Shown here: piece after piece, positions 10,719 through 22,321 of the stretch
Numbering within the stretch: the stretch's first letter is position 1
How the letters are laid out: each line of letters starts with the position of its first letter
Assembly (NCBI GenBank): GCA_949358305.1
Contig: CASHSZ010000067.1
Location: 20,001-84,000, forward strand
Source of the DNA: Strigamia acuminata
Lineage: Eukaryota > Arthropoda > Chilopoda > Geophilomorpha > Linotaeniidae
DNA: 64,000 nt
Reading direction: 5' to 3'
Made by a program: the position numbers and the translations under genes
The notes under the pieces: model-generated
Database searches by the model: none
What the model was told of the DNA's origin: nothing
What the model saw: only the letters and a program-made list of their open reading frames with translations

Positions 10719-12020
10719 TGAGTGAATAAAAAATTAAAATAATCAATGGACGAACGAATAAACCGAAACGTTTTTCTTTCACCTTCTTTTCTGCCTCGCC
10801 CTTTCGTCGTTTCGGTTGATCCGAGACACGTTGCGGCGCCGGGCGTTTCGGCGCCGGTAGTTTCGGTTCGTCGCACCCCCTTTGGTCGATGCTCGACCTT
10901 ATCGTCGCGATCGGTACGTAAAATTTATGTTTCGTCCAAAGATGTTGCCTCAGGTCATCCGGCTGCGTGTCGCACAAAGGGCAGTCGGGCGCGTGCTCCG
11001 TCGTCGAAAACAGTTCCTGTCGGGTAAAAAAACAAAAAAAAAAAAACATACGATTTGTTCAGCGACGACACCGAGCGACCGCGCGAGGAAACACATACGT
11101 ACCTGGCAAAAGCCGTCGAATGTGCCGATGTGGCCGCGCAGCAATTTCCTGGCCGCCTCAAAGTCTTTGGCCACGGTGTGCACACTCCGCCAGTGATCGC
11201 CAATGTCCCTGAGTGGGCCAGCCGGTTTCCATCCGCCGCCATCGTCGTCGTCGTCGCCGTCGCCGTCGTCGTCGTCGTAGGCGTAGGCGTAGTTCGCGCG
11301 TTTCCTGCGGCACAGCCAACACATCCCCGCCCTGCTGCGAACGGGCTTGTCCTGAACGAAGGAGAAGAAGAAGAAGAAGAAGAAGAAAAAACGAGTGAAT
11401 CGACGACACGGGCGGGCGCCGTTGCTCACCTTCGCAGAGTCGTAGGAGCCAAAGTCTGTTTGTTGCGACTGCGACCCGCTGGGAGGGACTGGGAGCATCG
11501 CCTCGAGAGCCCCCAGTCTTTCGCCGTGGTTGGCGAGGTTCGACCTCAATTCTTCCAGTTCAACTTCCAGGGTGTTGATCTTGGCTTGCATGGCTTCGAC
11601 CTCGCGCCCCGTTGCCCCGTCACCGCCGCTGTTGCCGTCGTTGGCTTCGTTGCCGCCGTTGCCGTTGTCGCCGCCACCGCCGTTGTTGCCATTGCCATTG
11701 TCGTTGTCGTCGTCGTTGTCGCTGTCGAGTCGTCTATCGAAAAACGAAAACAAATGTAAATGGTATCCCGCACGAACTCGGTCGCGCCGTGGTACTTACA
11801 TTGGACGGGGTTTGCGCACACCTTCCAATCCGGACAACGTGCTCGGAAACGACTGGCTGGCGCCCGGGTCCGCGCTCTCGGTTCCCGCTGTTCCGTACGG
11901 CGACGACAAAACGTGCACCACCTCCTCGGCGCCCGTTTCCGCGTGGGTCTCCGTGACACCTCCGCCCTCGGGGTTCACTCCCGTCCGTTCTTCGCCCACT
12001 CCTCGTTGCTCGTCGTCCAT
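8527..12020 (-). CDS. Zinc-finger / octapeptide-repeat / RS / PHD-like protein, 9 exons
   Basis: Model on the minus strand: exons 12020-11800, 11733-11430, 11351-11103, 11016-10783, 10671-10603, 10530-9472, 9364-9141, 9025-8842 and 8775-8527 give 930 residues. Eight GT-AG introns of 66-115 nt all close in phase. The order is an acidic, Gly/Asn/Asp-rich N-terminus, a short coiled coil (about 125-155), a C2H2-like finger with an Asp/Tyr insertion (CWLC...HWRSVH, about 186-236), a second C2H2-like finger (CPLC...HLWTKH, about 270-288), an octapeptide array (about 415-490), an Arg/Ser/Gln dipeptide domain (about 640-700), a PHD-like zinc module (CDSIYC, KCSEC, HEEC, FVCSGC; about 731-785), and a conserved-looking C-terminus without a known motif. 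PHD modules usually read histone tails and RS domains bind RNA or splicing factors, so a nuclear chromatin or RNA role is inferred. I know no family with this full architecture. The first in-frame ATG (12020) follows AAA and is taken as the start. Confidence 0.75.
9078..9126. repeat. Poly-A run (about 48 nt) in intron
   Basis: This homopolymer lies in the seventh intron of the zinc-finger/PHD gene and acts as a poly-T stretch on the coding strand just after the donor. Length may be an assembly artefact. Confidence 0.9.
9500..9705 (-). repeat. Coding hexamer repeat encoding Arg-Ser / Gln-Ser domain
   Basis: GACTGC/GACCGC hexamers on the plus strand encode an Arg/Ser/Gln dipeptide domain in exon 6 of the zinc-finger/PHD gene. 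KESRS repeats lie towards its C-terminal side. It resembles RS domains of splicing-related proteins but is of low complexity. Confidence 0.85.
10132..10372 (-). repeat. 24-bp coding minisatellite (AEQRAKSA)n
   Basis: About nine to ten near-identical 24-bp units encode the octapeptide AEQRAKSA in exon 6. Identity between units is very high, with changes only in the edge copies, so expansion is recent. The frame is preserved throughout. Confidence 0.92.
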
Positions 12021-12029
12021 TTTCGTCAA

Positions 12030-13250
12030 TCAATCGCCTACTTATAAACGAATTGGTCGTTTAATCAATTAATTGGTTAATTCGTTAGACCGATTAACGG
12101 ACGAACGGACGGACAAATAATAGCGCCGCGAGTAGTAACCACAAAACCAACGTTGAATCTAGTCGCTTGATATCGACGGGGTTTCCCCCCTCCTCCGTGC
12201 TCACGCACGCTGTCCCGCATGGCACGCCGTTTTTATTCGCCCGCTCCGTTTCTTCTCTCGTTTGTTTGTTTTTTTTTTTTAAGAAATAATGCGATTGGAT
12301 AGCCTTACTTACTCGTTTGTTCGTTTTTTTTTTGTTTGTTTGTTTGTTTGTTTTTCCCACTCTACGGAGTCCAACGAACCGATATATGTACGCGTGTGCG
12401 TCGCGAAGAAGGAGAAGGGCACAACAATGGCGGGGAAAAGCTTGATCCGCTGTTCACCTCGATGTCACGGCGCTGCGACGCGACGCTCGGCGATGCGAAT
12501 TAAAAAGAAAAAATGAAACAAAATAAAACAAAGTGAAACAATAAAATGAAACGAAACGAAACAAAATAAAATGAAACGAATAAATGATCGGCGTTTTGAA
12601 TCGTGCCGCGTCATGTTGCCCGGTTGCGCCACCAGGTGCCCGCGCAGCGCTCGGCGCTCGGTGTTCGGTGTTCGGCCCGTCCCGTGGACGGGGGAGGAGA
12701 AGAACGAAGCGGGGACTACGGGTTCGGGTTAGGCGCCGACGGCGTGGTCGATCGATTATATTTTCTCGTTTTCTATTTATCTTCTCGTAAGAGTGAGTTG
12801 TAAAGGCGTATAAAGAATAAACAATTGGAGCGAAAAGTAAACGGTCTTTTTATTCGTGTACATTTGTAAAATTTGAAAATTTTTCTTAAAACTAAGCGTG
12901 AATAAACGAGCGAAAAAAATGAGGCGGGCTCGCGCGACGAGCGACGGGTCTAGTTGTCGCATTAGTCGGTCCTGGTCGAGGAGCAGTCTGTCTGTCCTTA
13001 ACGGTCAAAATGAGAATGGCACCGAAGAGACTCCGTACATTATTCGATGTGAAATCTGAAATCTGAAATCTGAAATCTGAAATCTGAAAAATCTGAAAAA
13101 CCTGAAAAACCTGGGACCCGTGAAAACCCGAAATCTGAAAACCGATTGATTGGTCGGTCGATCAATCAATCGATCGATCGATCGGTGGACGGTTGGCTGC
13201 CTGCCCCGCCCACCCGCGACGATTGGCCCCACCGGCCGGCGGTGGCCCAT
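12030..13250. other. Intergenic stretch, simple repeats, no gene seen
   Basis: The left part is the 5' flank of the zinc-finger/PHD gene. Poly-T and GTTT tracts lie at 12,266-12,355, AAACG/AAATG pentamers at 12,510-12,585, a GAAATCT heptamer-like repeat (TGAAATC) at 13,046-13,100, and GATC/GGTC tetramers at 13,143-13,190. The short open frames here are not convincing. Confidence 0.5.
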
Positions 13251-16200
13251 TCTCGACTTATTTATTTATTATTTTGACCGGCCCGAAGGCCAGTCTGAGA
13301 CCGAAAAAGCACGGCTGCTTTTACAAAGACGGGTATCGAATACCGCGCCGCTCGGCGGGTACTGTGCGCCGCTCGACCGAGCGGCGGGCCCGAGTCCCGA
13401 GTTCGATCTGAAAGTGTTGGCAAAACCCATCGAACGTGTTCGGGAAGACTCCCGTCCACAACGACGGCGCGAGACCCCCGGAAGATGAAAATAAAATACG
13501 AAACGGCTCATTTTCTATAAAATTTTTATTCTAACGAATTACGACGAAGATAACCTAATTATCGGTTAAAGCACGGACCGCAAAGTCGGTCCCACGACCG
13601 AAGAATTAAAATTTTAATCGTCTTTCTTTTTTCGTGTGATATTTTTTTTTACCTCGTACCGATCGCCACATCGGACACGAGTAGAATGCACGCGACCGCA
13701 CGCATGCTGCGAGGTTTAGACGGTCGAAGGAATGCCGGTAAGGGAGCTTATTTTCGGGGCGAGTCGTCGGGGCTGCCGCTGCCGCCGCTGTCGCTCAACG
13801 ACCCCAACCGCATCTATTCGTCGGGACGGATACGTTCCATTTTCGGACTTATTTATTTATTTATTTATTTATTATTTTGACCGGCCCGAAGGCCAGTCTG
13901 AGACCGTGGCGAAGCAAGGGTCCTTTTATATCGGATACCGCGCCGCTCGGCGGGTACTGTGCGCCGCTCGACCGAGCGGCGGGCCCGAGTCCCGAGTTCG
14001 ATCTGAAAGTGTTGGCAAAACCCATCGAACGTGTTCGGGAAGACTCCCGTCCACAACGACGGCGCGAGACCCCCGGAAGATGAAAATAAAATACGAAACG
14101 GCTCATTTTCTATAAAATTTTTATTCCAACGAATTACGACGAAGATAACCTAATTAACGGTTAAAGTACGAACCGCAAAGTCGGTGCCACGACCGGAGAA
14201 TTAAAATTTTAATCGTCTTCCTTTCTCTGATGATCTTTTTTTTTTTTACTCCGTACCGATCGCCACGTCGGACACGAGTAGAATGCACGCGACCGCACGA
14301 GCGCTGCGAGGTTTGAACGAACAAACGGATGCCAGCGCAGGACCTTATTTTCGGGGCGATTCGTCCGGGCTGTCGCTGCCGCTGACGCCGCTCAACGACA
14401 CCACCTGCCCCTATTCTGGCCGGGACGGGGACGTTCTATTTCCGATTTATTCATTTATTTGTTATTTTGACCGGCCCGAAGGCCAGTCTGAGACCGAGAC
14501 CCACCGACCGACCATTGGATGGTAGGCGACTCGACCAACAGAAAATGGCGACGAACATTTTAGGAGACGGAACCACACCAACGACCGACCGGCCATTTGG
14601 TACTCAACAGGTACTCCAGTCTCGATCTGAAAAACGTCCGCAATGTCTATCGGATGCGATGACCGGGACTCGCATCGACTGCGACGGTACACGGTCCCTG
14701 GGAAATGATTTAAAAATGTAAAACGACGATTATTTTGTAAAACTTTTATTCGAATCTGCCACAACGAAGATAACCTAATTAACGGTTAAAGCACGAACCG
14801 CAAAGTCGGTGCCACGACTGGAGAATTAAAATTTTAATCGTCTTCCTTTCTCTGATGATCTTTTTTTTTTTTACTCCGTACCGATCGCCACGTCGGACAC
14901 GAGTAGAATGCACGCGACCGCACGAGCGCTGCGAGGTTTGAACGAACGAACGGATGCCGGCGCAGGACCTTATTTTCGGGGCGAGTTAGTCGTCGGGGCT
15001 GTCGCTGCCGCTGACGTCGCTGCCGCTGACGTCGCTCAACGACGCCACCCACCCTTATTCTCGCCGGGACGGGTGCGACCTATTTCCGATCCATTTATTT
15101 ATTTATTTATTTATTTATTATTTTGACCGGCCCGAAGGCCAGTCTGAGACCGAGACCGCTCTCGGAGACCCGTCGACAAAATCACTGGCTGGAGCGTGCA
15201 TCGGACCGACGACCGATAAACGGATGGGTGAAAAAATGCCAGTGGTCCGCACCGATCGTCGGGGCGTGAATGTCGACCTCTCACATCGGTCTCGATCCGA
15301 AAGCACTCACGGGGTCAATTGAACGCACCGAAGGCGACTGCCATCGAATACGACGGCGCAAGACCCCCGGGAGGTGAAAATAAAATGCGGAGCGGCGGGT
15401 TTCCTATAAAATTTTTATTGCGATAAAGTGCGACGAAGATAACCTAATTAACGGTTAAAACGCAAACCACAAAGTCGGTTCCACGACCGGAGAACTAAAA
15501 TTTTAATCGTCTTTCCTTTTGCGTGTAATATTTTTTTTTTACCCCGTACCGATCGCCACACCGGACACGAGTAGAATGCACGCGACCGCACGCGCGCTGC
15601 GAGGTTTAGACGGACGAAGAAATGCCGGTGCGGGAGCCTTTTTTCGGGGCGAGTCGTCGGGGCTACCGCCGCCGCTGCCGCCGCTCAACGACGCCACCCG
15701 CCCCTAGTCTCGCCGGGACGGGAGCGTTCTATTTCCGATTTATTCATTTATTTGTTATTTTGACCGGCCCGAAGGCCAGTCTGAGCCCGAGACCGATTGG
15801 GGACCTGTCGACCACCCATTTGGTGCACAAGCATAAATACCGCACCACCGACCGATCCTCGGGTGGGAGAGGCGAATGCCATCTTGTCATCCAACGGGGA
15901 TCGAGCGGCGCACGAGACGGGGGCGACGGCCCTCTCACTTTGGTCTCGATCTGAGGATCCCCTCAAAATCCGTAGAACGCGATGATTGAAACTAACGCCT
16001 ACTACGACGGCACGAGACCCCCGGAAGATGAAAATAAAATGCATAACGGCTGATTTTCTATAAAAATTTTATTCCAACGAATTACGACGAAGATAACCTA
16101 ATTAACGGTTAAAGCACGAGCCGCAAAGTCGGTGCCACGACCGGAGAATTAAAATTTTAATCGTCTTTCCTTTTTCGGGTGATCTATGCCGATCGCCACA

Positions 16201-17008
16201 TCGGACACGAGTAGAATGCACGCGACCGCACGCGCACTGCGAGGTTTAGACGAGCAAACGGATGCCGGCGCGGGAGCTTATCTTTTGCGACGAGTCGTCG
16301 GGGTTGCCGCTGCCACCACCACCGCCACCGTCCAGCGACCCCAACCGCCTTTATTCGCCGACTCGTTTATTTATTTATTTATTTATTTATTTGTTTATTT
16401 TTTTTGACCGGCCCGAAGGCCGGTCTGAGACCGAGAGGTGCTCTCGACAAAGATGTGTCCACCGTTGGATGCAAGAACTCGGGTACCGCGCCACTCGACG
16501 GGTACTGCGCCGCTCGGACGAGCCACGGCCCCTCGTTCCGCTGGCGATCTGGAAACTCCCACAAAGTCCGTCGAACGCATCGAGCGAGACTCGCTCCGAT
16601 TATGACGGCGCAAGACCCCCGAAAGATGAAAATGAAATACGGAAATGTCAATTTTCCGTAAAAATTTTATTCCGATAAATTGCGACGACGATAATCTAAT
16701 TAACGATTAAAGCACGAACCGCGAAGTCGGTTGTCGGTTCCACAACCGGAGAATTAAAATTTTAATCGTCTTTCTTTTTCGTGTGATATTTTTTTTACCT
16801 CGTACCGGTCGCTACATCGGACACGAGTAGAATGCACGCGACCGCACGCGCTGCGAGGATTAGACGGACGAAGGACGCACGAAGGGATGCCGACGCGGGA
16901 CTTTATTTTCGGGGCGAGTCATCGAGGTTGCCGCTGCCGCCGCCACTCACTCGACGACCCCAGCTGCCACTATTCGCCGGGACGAACGCGTTCTATTTCC
17001 CGACCTAC

Positions 17009-17063
<55 letters not shown>

Positions 17064-18010
17064 TTCATTTATTTATTTATTTATTTATTTTGACCGACCC
17101 GAAGGCCAGTCTGAGACCGACGAAGCAAGGGAGGTTTAAAAAAGACGGGTATCGGATACCGTGCCGCTCGGCGGGTACTGGCGCCGCTCGACCGAGCGAC
17201 GGGCCCGAGTTCCGCATTCGATCTGAAAGTGTCGGCAAAACCCATCGAACGTGTTCGGGAAGACTCCCGTCCACAACGACGGCGCGAGACCCCCGGAAGA
17301 TGAAAATAAAATACGAAACGGCTGATTTTCTGTGAAATTTTTATTACGACGAGTTGCGACGAAGATAACCTAATTAACGGTTAAAGCACGAACCGCAAAG
17401 TCGGTTCCACGACCGGAGAATTAAAACTTTAATCGTCTTTCTTTTTCGGGTGATCTTTTTTTTACTCTGTACCGATCGCCACACCGGACACGAGTAGAAT
17501 GCACGCGACCGCACGCGCTGCGAGGTTTAGACGGACGAAGGAATGCTGGTGCGGGAGCTTATTTTCGGGGCGAGTCGTCGGGGCTACCGCCGCCGCTGCC
17601 GCCGCTCAACGACGCCACCCGCCCCTAGTCTCGCCGGGACGGGGGCGTTCTATTTTCGATTTATTCATTTATTTGTTATTTTGACCGGCCCGAAGGCCAG
17701 TCCGAGACCGTGACGAAGCAAGGGAGTTATTTGATCGGATACCGCGCCGCTCGGCGGGTACTGGCGCCGCTCGACCGAGCGGCGGGCCCGAGTTCCGCGT
17801 CCGATCTGAAAGCATTCGCGAAGCCCGTCGAACGTGTTCGGGAAGACTCCCGTCCACAACGACGACGCGAGACCCTCGGAAGATGAAAATAAAATACGAT
17901 ACGGCCGATTTTCTATAAAATTTTTATCCCGATAAGTCACGACGAAGATAATCCAATTAACCGTTAAAGCACGGGTCGCGGAGTCGATTCCACGACCGGG
18001 GAATCAAATT
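13250..18010. repeat. Eight-unit tandem array, about 590-690 bp per unit
   Basis: The motif GACCGGCCCGAAGGCC (one copy GACCGACCC) recurs at about 13,276, 13,879, 14,469, 15,125, 15,762, 16,406, 17,092 and 17,682. Each unit has three conserved parts. One begins near GTAGAATGCACGCGACCGCA and runs to a TTTA tract. The second is the GGCCCGAAGGCC hairpin block. The third is a block with TATAAAATTTTTATT, CTAATTAACGGTTAAAGCAC and the palindrome ATTAAAATTTTAAT. Between the second and third parts lies a core of about 120-210 bp. It is nearly identical in units 1, 2, 7 and 8 but divergent in units 3-6. Open frames across the units are not maintained, so coding is unlikely. Confidence 0.85.
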
Positions 18011-18039
18011 TCGACTGTCTGTCTTCCCCCGTTACCCGT

Positions 18040-18369
18040 TTTTTAATTCCGAGCGATGTCCGGCGCGCGCCCGTTCGCTCCCTCCCTCTACCCGGAATAG
18101 ACAGACGCGAGAACGGAGCAAAATCTCTGACCTCGGCCCGTCCCGCCGCTAGTTTATTTATTTTCGACTTATTTATTTATTTATTTATTTATTTATCTAT
18201 TTATTATTTTGTTTGTTTATTTAATTATTCTATTTCATTTTATTTTTTTAATGAATTATTATTATTATTGTTGTTTAGCTAGAAGTATGCTACGTCGCGT
18301 GTCATTATCGCCATTGTTATCACCGGGCGTCGCGTCGGTTCATTCGCCAAAATCAGACAGACAGACACA
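18040..18369 (+). other. 5' flank of acidic-protein gene
   Basis: The GC-rich start and the following TTTA tract (18,150-18,205) are the degenerate end of the 0.6-kb array. The rest is AT-rich and likely holds the promoter and 5' UTR of the gene starting at 18,370. No clear TATA box can be assigned. Confidence 0.35.
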
Positions 18370-19647
18370 ATGGACGCGACACGCGCTTCGCACACGGAGG
18401 TAAATTATTAAACCATTACTTGTAAAATGTTATTTTGTCAATTGGCCGCGTTCGCGTTTTGCGTGCGCAGAATGCACGAACTCACCGAGTTACTCGCGTA
18501 AACGTTAGCGTCGCCGTTGTTCTCGTCGCTAGACGAAACGACCAATTTGACGAATGGACGAACGAGTTTAACGAATTTGATAAAACTTAACGAGTGGACG
18601 AGATTAACGAATGAATGAATAAATAAAAAAAAATAAAGAAATAAATAGGCGTTTGTTTCGGGGCAATTCGTATAGTGCAACGAGTCGTGCGGTGAAACTA
18701 TAGCGCCCCCCTCTCGCTCGTCCTTCGGTCTCTTTTCCTCACCTCCACCCCTTCTTCTTTCGGTTTTACCGCGCTCGCGCTTCGATTTAATTCAATTTAA
18801 TTTAATTTATTCCTTCTCTACAGATGCCGATCGAAAACGAGAGCGAGAGTGGGAGCGAGAACGAGGCGCTGACGCAGCTGCAGCCGCCGCAGTCGCAGCT
18901 ACCGTCGCAACCACCGTCACCGGGGACGTCGGAGACGCCGACGCAGCCACAGTCGCCGGAGACGCAGCGAACGGTAAAGCGTCCCGGGGAAGCGGGCGAT
19001 CCGGCGCCAACCAAAAAGGTATCCCGTCAAGATTGTCGTCGTTCATTCGTCTATTCATTCGCCTATTCCCCCTCCATTTTCCAGCCGCGTCAAGACGGAG
19101 AATCGTCGCCAGCGCGCGTCGTCGCCTCGTCGTCGAGCGACGCCGTCCCATCTACGTCGTCCGCCGCTCCCTTGTCGGGCGGGCTGGAGGCTCCGGCAAA
19201 GACAGTGGCGGAGGAGGGAGAGGGCGAAGAAGGAGGAGAGGGAGGAGAAGGAGAAGAAGAGGAAGAAGAAGAAGATGAAGAGGAAGAGGAGGAAGAGAGC
19301 GACGACCGAGACGTCGCCGATGGAGTCGAGTTGCTCCCGGCTGGAGGCCCCGTGTTCTCGCGTTTGGCGTTGGACGCGCACCGCGCTATAGTTAGAATGC
19401 TGATGCGCATGGTGAGTGAGTCAGTCGGTGGAAAACGTTCACCGTGCATGTACGCACCTTTTTTTCCCCGTATTTCGACAAACATTCGTTTTTTTTTTTT
19501 TTTTTTTTTTTTTAGCCGCCACCCAACACTGGTGGCTCCTCCGACGCACCGGCGGTTACCCGCGAGTCGAAGAAACGGGACAGTGAGCGAATTCTCCACT
19601 AAGCGCCTCTTCGAATACTCATCTTTTCTTCTCTCATTTCAGAATAG
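18370..19647 (+). CDS. Small acidic protein, 5 exons (unrecognised)
   Basis: Model: exons 18370-18399, 18824-19018, 19085-19411, 19516-19582 and 19643-19647 give 207 residues. Introns are 424, 66, 104 and 60 nt, all GT-AG, with phases that close and a pyrimidine tract before each acceptor. The protein has a Ser/Glu-rich start, a Gln/Pro-rich part (about 28-58), a Ser/Ala-rich part, a strongly acidic Glu run (about 125-160), a short helix-like LALDAHRAIVRMLMRM (about 180-195) and a basic C-terminus. The 66-nt second intron is a multiple of three without in-frame stops, so retention would add 22 residues. The ten-residue first exon and the five-base last coding exon are the least certain parts. 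If the first exon is wrong, translation could start at 18,824. No known domain is seen. It resembles acidic chromatin-associated proteins only in composition. Confidence 0.55.
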
Positions 19648-19659
19648 ATGGATAGGCAG

Positions 19660-20145
19660 ATAAAGGCGACATCGAGGATCGAAACGGCCAATATTTCATT
19701 TTATTTCATTTCATTTCATCTTTATTTTATTTTATTTTATTTTATTTTATTTTATTTTTTTATGTATTCGATTTGTTTATTAATTTGTTTGTTTGTTTTC
19801 ATTTGTTTTCATCGATTCGTTTAAAATGCTAGACGAATAAAAAATAAATAAATAGATAAACGAACTCGGTTGTTGTTGCGTGGCTTCTTTAAGCGAGCTC
19901 GGGGTTGCCTCGCACGCACGAGGGGCGCACCGGTAGTTACTTCCGTGGTGTTGCGCCGTGCACACCGTGCGCCGACGGTAGTTTGCGCGCATTGTCTGTC
20001 GCGCGACCCACTCGGTCTATCGGTACGGAGGCATCGTCGTGGTTCGTATTTTGGAGCGGCCGTGTCTGGCCTCGAGAGGGAGAGGAGGGGGAGGAGGAGG
20101 AGGGAGGGGAGACGGTGACAAATATTTATTTTGAAACAAATTACC
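19660..20145. other. AT-rich flank with TTTTA repeats, no gene seen
   Basis: TTTCA/TTTTA pentamer repeats (19,695-19,755) and TTTG tetramers, then a GC-rich piece without a supported gene. The 82- and 113-codon frames overlapping 19,870-20,246 run into the satellite and are not credible. Confidence 0.5.
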
Positions 20146-20970
20146 GGGACTACCGGCGCTCGTTGGCGCCCGTTGTCCCGTGCGGGCCGTTAACGGGCCG
20201 CCGACGATCCCGCAACGGCCCCGTAACGGCCCGTACGGGCCGTTAACGGGCCGCACGAGGTTGGCGAGGCCGCCGCACGGGCCGCCGACGGTCCCGTAAC
20301 GACCCCGTTAACGGCCCGTGCGGGCCGTTAACGGGCCGCCGACGGTCCCGTCACGATCCCGTAACGGCCCGTACAAGCCGTTAACGGGCCGCCGACGGTC
20401 CCGTCACGATCCCGTCACGGCCCGTGCGGGCCGTTAACGGGCCGCCAACGGTCCCGTCACGATCCCGTCACGGCTCGTGCGGGCCGTTAACGGGCCGCCG
20501 ACGGTCCCGTCACGATCCCGTCACGGCCCGTGCGGGCCGTTAACGGGCCGCCGACGGTCCCGTCACGATCCCGTCACGGCCCGTGCGGGCCGTTAACGGG
20601 CTGCCGACGGTCCCGTCACGATCCCGTCAACGGCCCGCATGGAGTCGTACGGGCCGTTAACGGGCCGCCGACGGTCCCGTCACGATCCCGTCACGGCCCG
20701 TGCGGGCCGTTAACGGGCCGCCGACGGTCCCGTCACGATCCCGTCACGGCCCGTGCGGGCCGTTAACGGGCTGCCGACGGTCCCGTCACGATCCCGTCAA
20801 CGGCCCGCATGGAGTCGTACGGGCCGTTAACGGGCTGCCGACGGTCCCGTCACGATCCCGTCACGGCTCGTGCGGGCCGTTAACGGGCCGCCGACAGTCC
20901 CGTCACGATCCCGTCACGGCCTGTGCGGGCCGTTAACGGGCCGTTAACGGGCCGTTAACGGCCCGTTAAC

Positions 20971-21068
20971 GGCGTAAAACCAAAAACAGGATTCGAGATT
21001 AATGTCTATGAATGTTGTACGCGTTTTCACGTACGTGTTGTCGGTTGTTGATTTTTTCGATTTACGCC
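20971..21068. repeat. 98-bp module 1 embedded in satellite
   Basis: Begins GGCGTAAAACC and ends TTTACGCC, so its ends are a short inverted repeat. The interior contains ATTCGAGATTAATGTC and GTACGCGTTTTCACGTACGTG. Inverted 11-bp satellite units flank it on both sides. It is nearly identical to three other modules. Confidence 0.9.
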
Positions 21069-21327
21069 GTAACGGCCCGTTAACGGCCCGTTAACGGCCC
21101 GTCAACGGCCCGTCAACGGCCCGCAACGGCCCGCACGGGCCGTTAACGGGCCGTCGACGATCCCGTCACGATCCCGCAACGGCCCGCACGGGCCGTTAAC
21201 GGGCCGCTGACGGTCCCGTCACGATCCCGTCACGGCCTTCGTTCCCGGACTTCGGCTCGCCGACGGCCCGTACGACCTCACGCGGGCCGTTAACGGGCCG
21301 TTAACGGCCCGTTAACGGCCCGTTAAC

Positions 21328-21425
21328 GGCGTAAAACCAAAAACAGGATTCGAGATTAATGTCTATGAATGTTGTACGCGTTTTCATGTACGTGTTGTCG
21401 GTTGTTGATTTTTTCGATTCACGCC
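21328..21425. repeat. 98-bp module 2 embedded in satellite
   Basis: A near-identical copy of the module at 20,971, with ends GGCGTAAA and TTCACGCC. Differences include CATGTACGTG for CACGTACGTG. Confidence 0.9.
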
Positions 21426-21803
21426 GTAACGGCCCGTTAACGGCCCGTTAACGGCCCGTCAACGGCCCGTCAACGGCCCGCAACGGCCCGCACGGGCCGT
21501 TAACGGGCCGTCGACGATCCCGTCACGATCCCGCAACGGCCCGCACGGGCCGTTAACGGGCCGCTGACGGTCCCGTCACGATCCCGCAACGGCCCGCACG
21601 GGCCGTTAACGGGCCGTCGACGATCCCGTCACGATCCCGCAACGGCCCGCACGGGCCGTTAACGGGCCGCTGACGGTCCCGTCACGATCCCGCAACGGCC
21701 CGCACGGGCCGTTAACGGGCCGTCGACGGTCCCGTCACGATCCCGCAACGGCCCGCACGGGCCGTTAACGGCCCGTTAACGGCCCGTTAACGGCCCGTTA
21801 ACG

Positions 21804-21900
21804 GGGCAAAACCGAAAACAGGATTCGAGATTAATGTCTATGAATGTTGTACGCGTTTTCATGTACGTGTTGTCGGTTGTTGATTTTTTCGATTCACGCC
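21804..21900. repeat. 98-bp module 3 embedded in satellite
   Basis: A copy of the same module with a changed left end (GGGGCAAAACCG). The right end is TTCACGCC. The flanking 11-bp palindromic units are kept. Confidence 0.88.
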
Positions 21901-22223
21901 GTAACGGCCCGTTAACGGCCCGTTAACGGCCCGTCAACGGCCCGTCAACGGCCCGCAACGGCCCGCACGGGCCGTTAACGGGCCGTCGACGATCCCGTCA
22001 CGATCCCGCAACGGCCCGCACGGGCCGTTAACGGGCCGCCGACGGTCCCGTCACGGTCCCGTCACGGCGCGTGCGGGCCGTTAACGGGCCGCCGACAGTC
22101 CCGTCACGATCCCGTCACGGCCTTCGTTCCCGGACTTCGGCTCGCCGACGGCCCGTACGACCTCACGCGGGCCGTTAACGGGCCGTTAACGGGCCGTTAA
22201 CGGCCCGTTAACGGCCCGTTAAC

Positions 22224-22321
22224 GGCGTAAAACCAAAAACAGGATTCGAGATTAATGTCTATGAATGTTGTACGCGTTTTCACGTACGTGTTGTCGGTTG
22301 TTGATTTTTTCGATTTACGCC
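22224..22321. repeat. 98-bp module 4 embedded in satellite
   Basis: A copy of the same module, with ends GGCGTAAA and TTTACGCC as in module 1. The downstream flank keeps GTTAACGG instead of the GTAACGG seen in the other copies. Confidence 0.9.

Noticed and set aside
13686-17335. Repeated open frames starting MHATARA in the 0.6-kb array
   Set aside because: They start at the same conserved ATG in each unit but end at different places and lose frame between units. The conservation is at DNA level only.
20017-20936. Frames with repeated NGPPTVPSRSRHGPCG
   Set aside because: They read through the 53-bp satellite; no start context, splice structure or domain.
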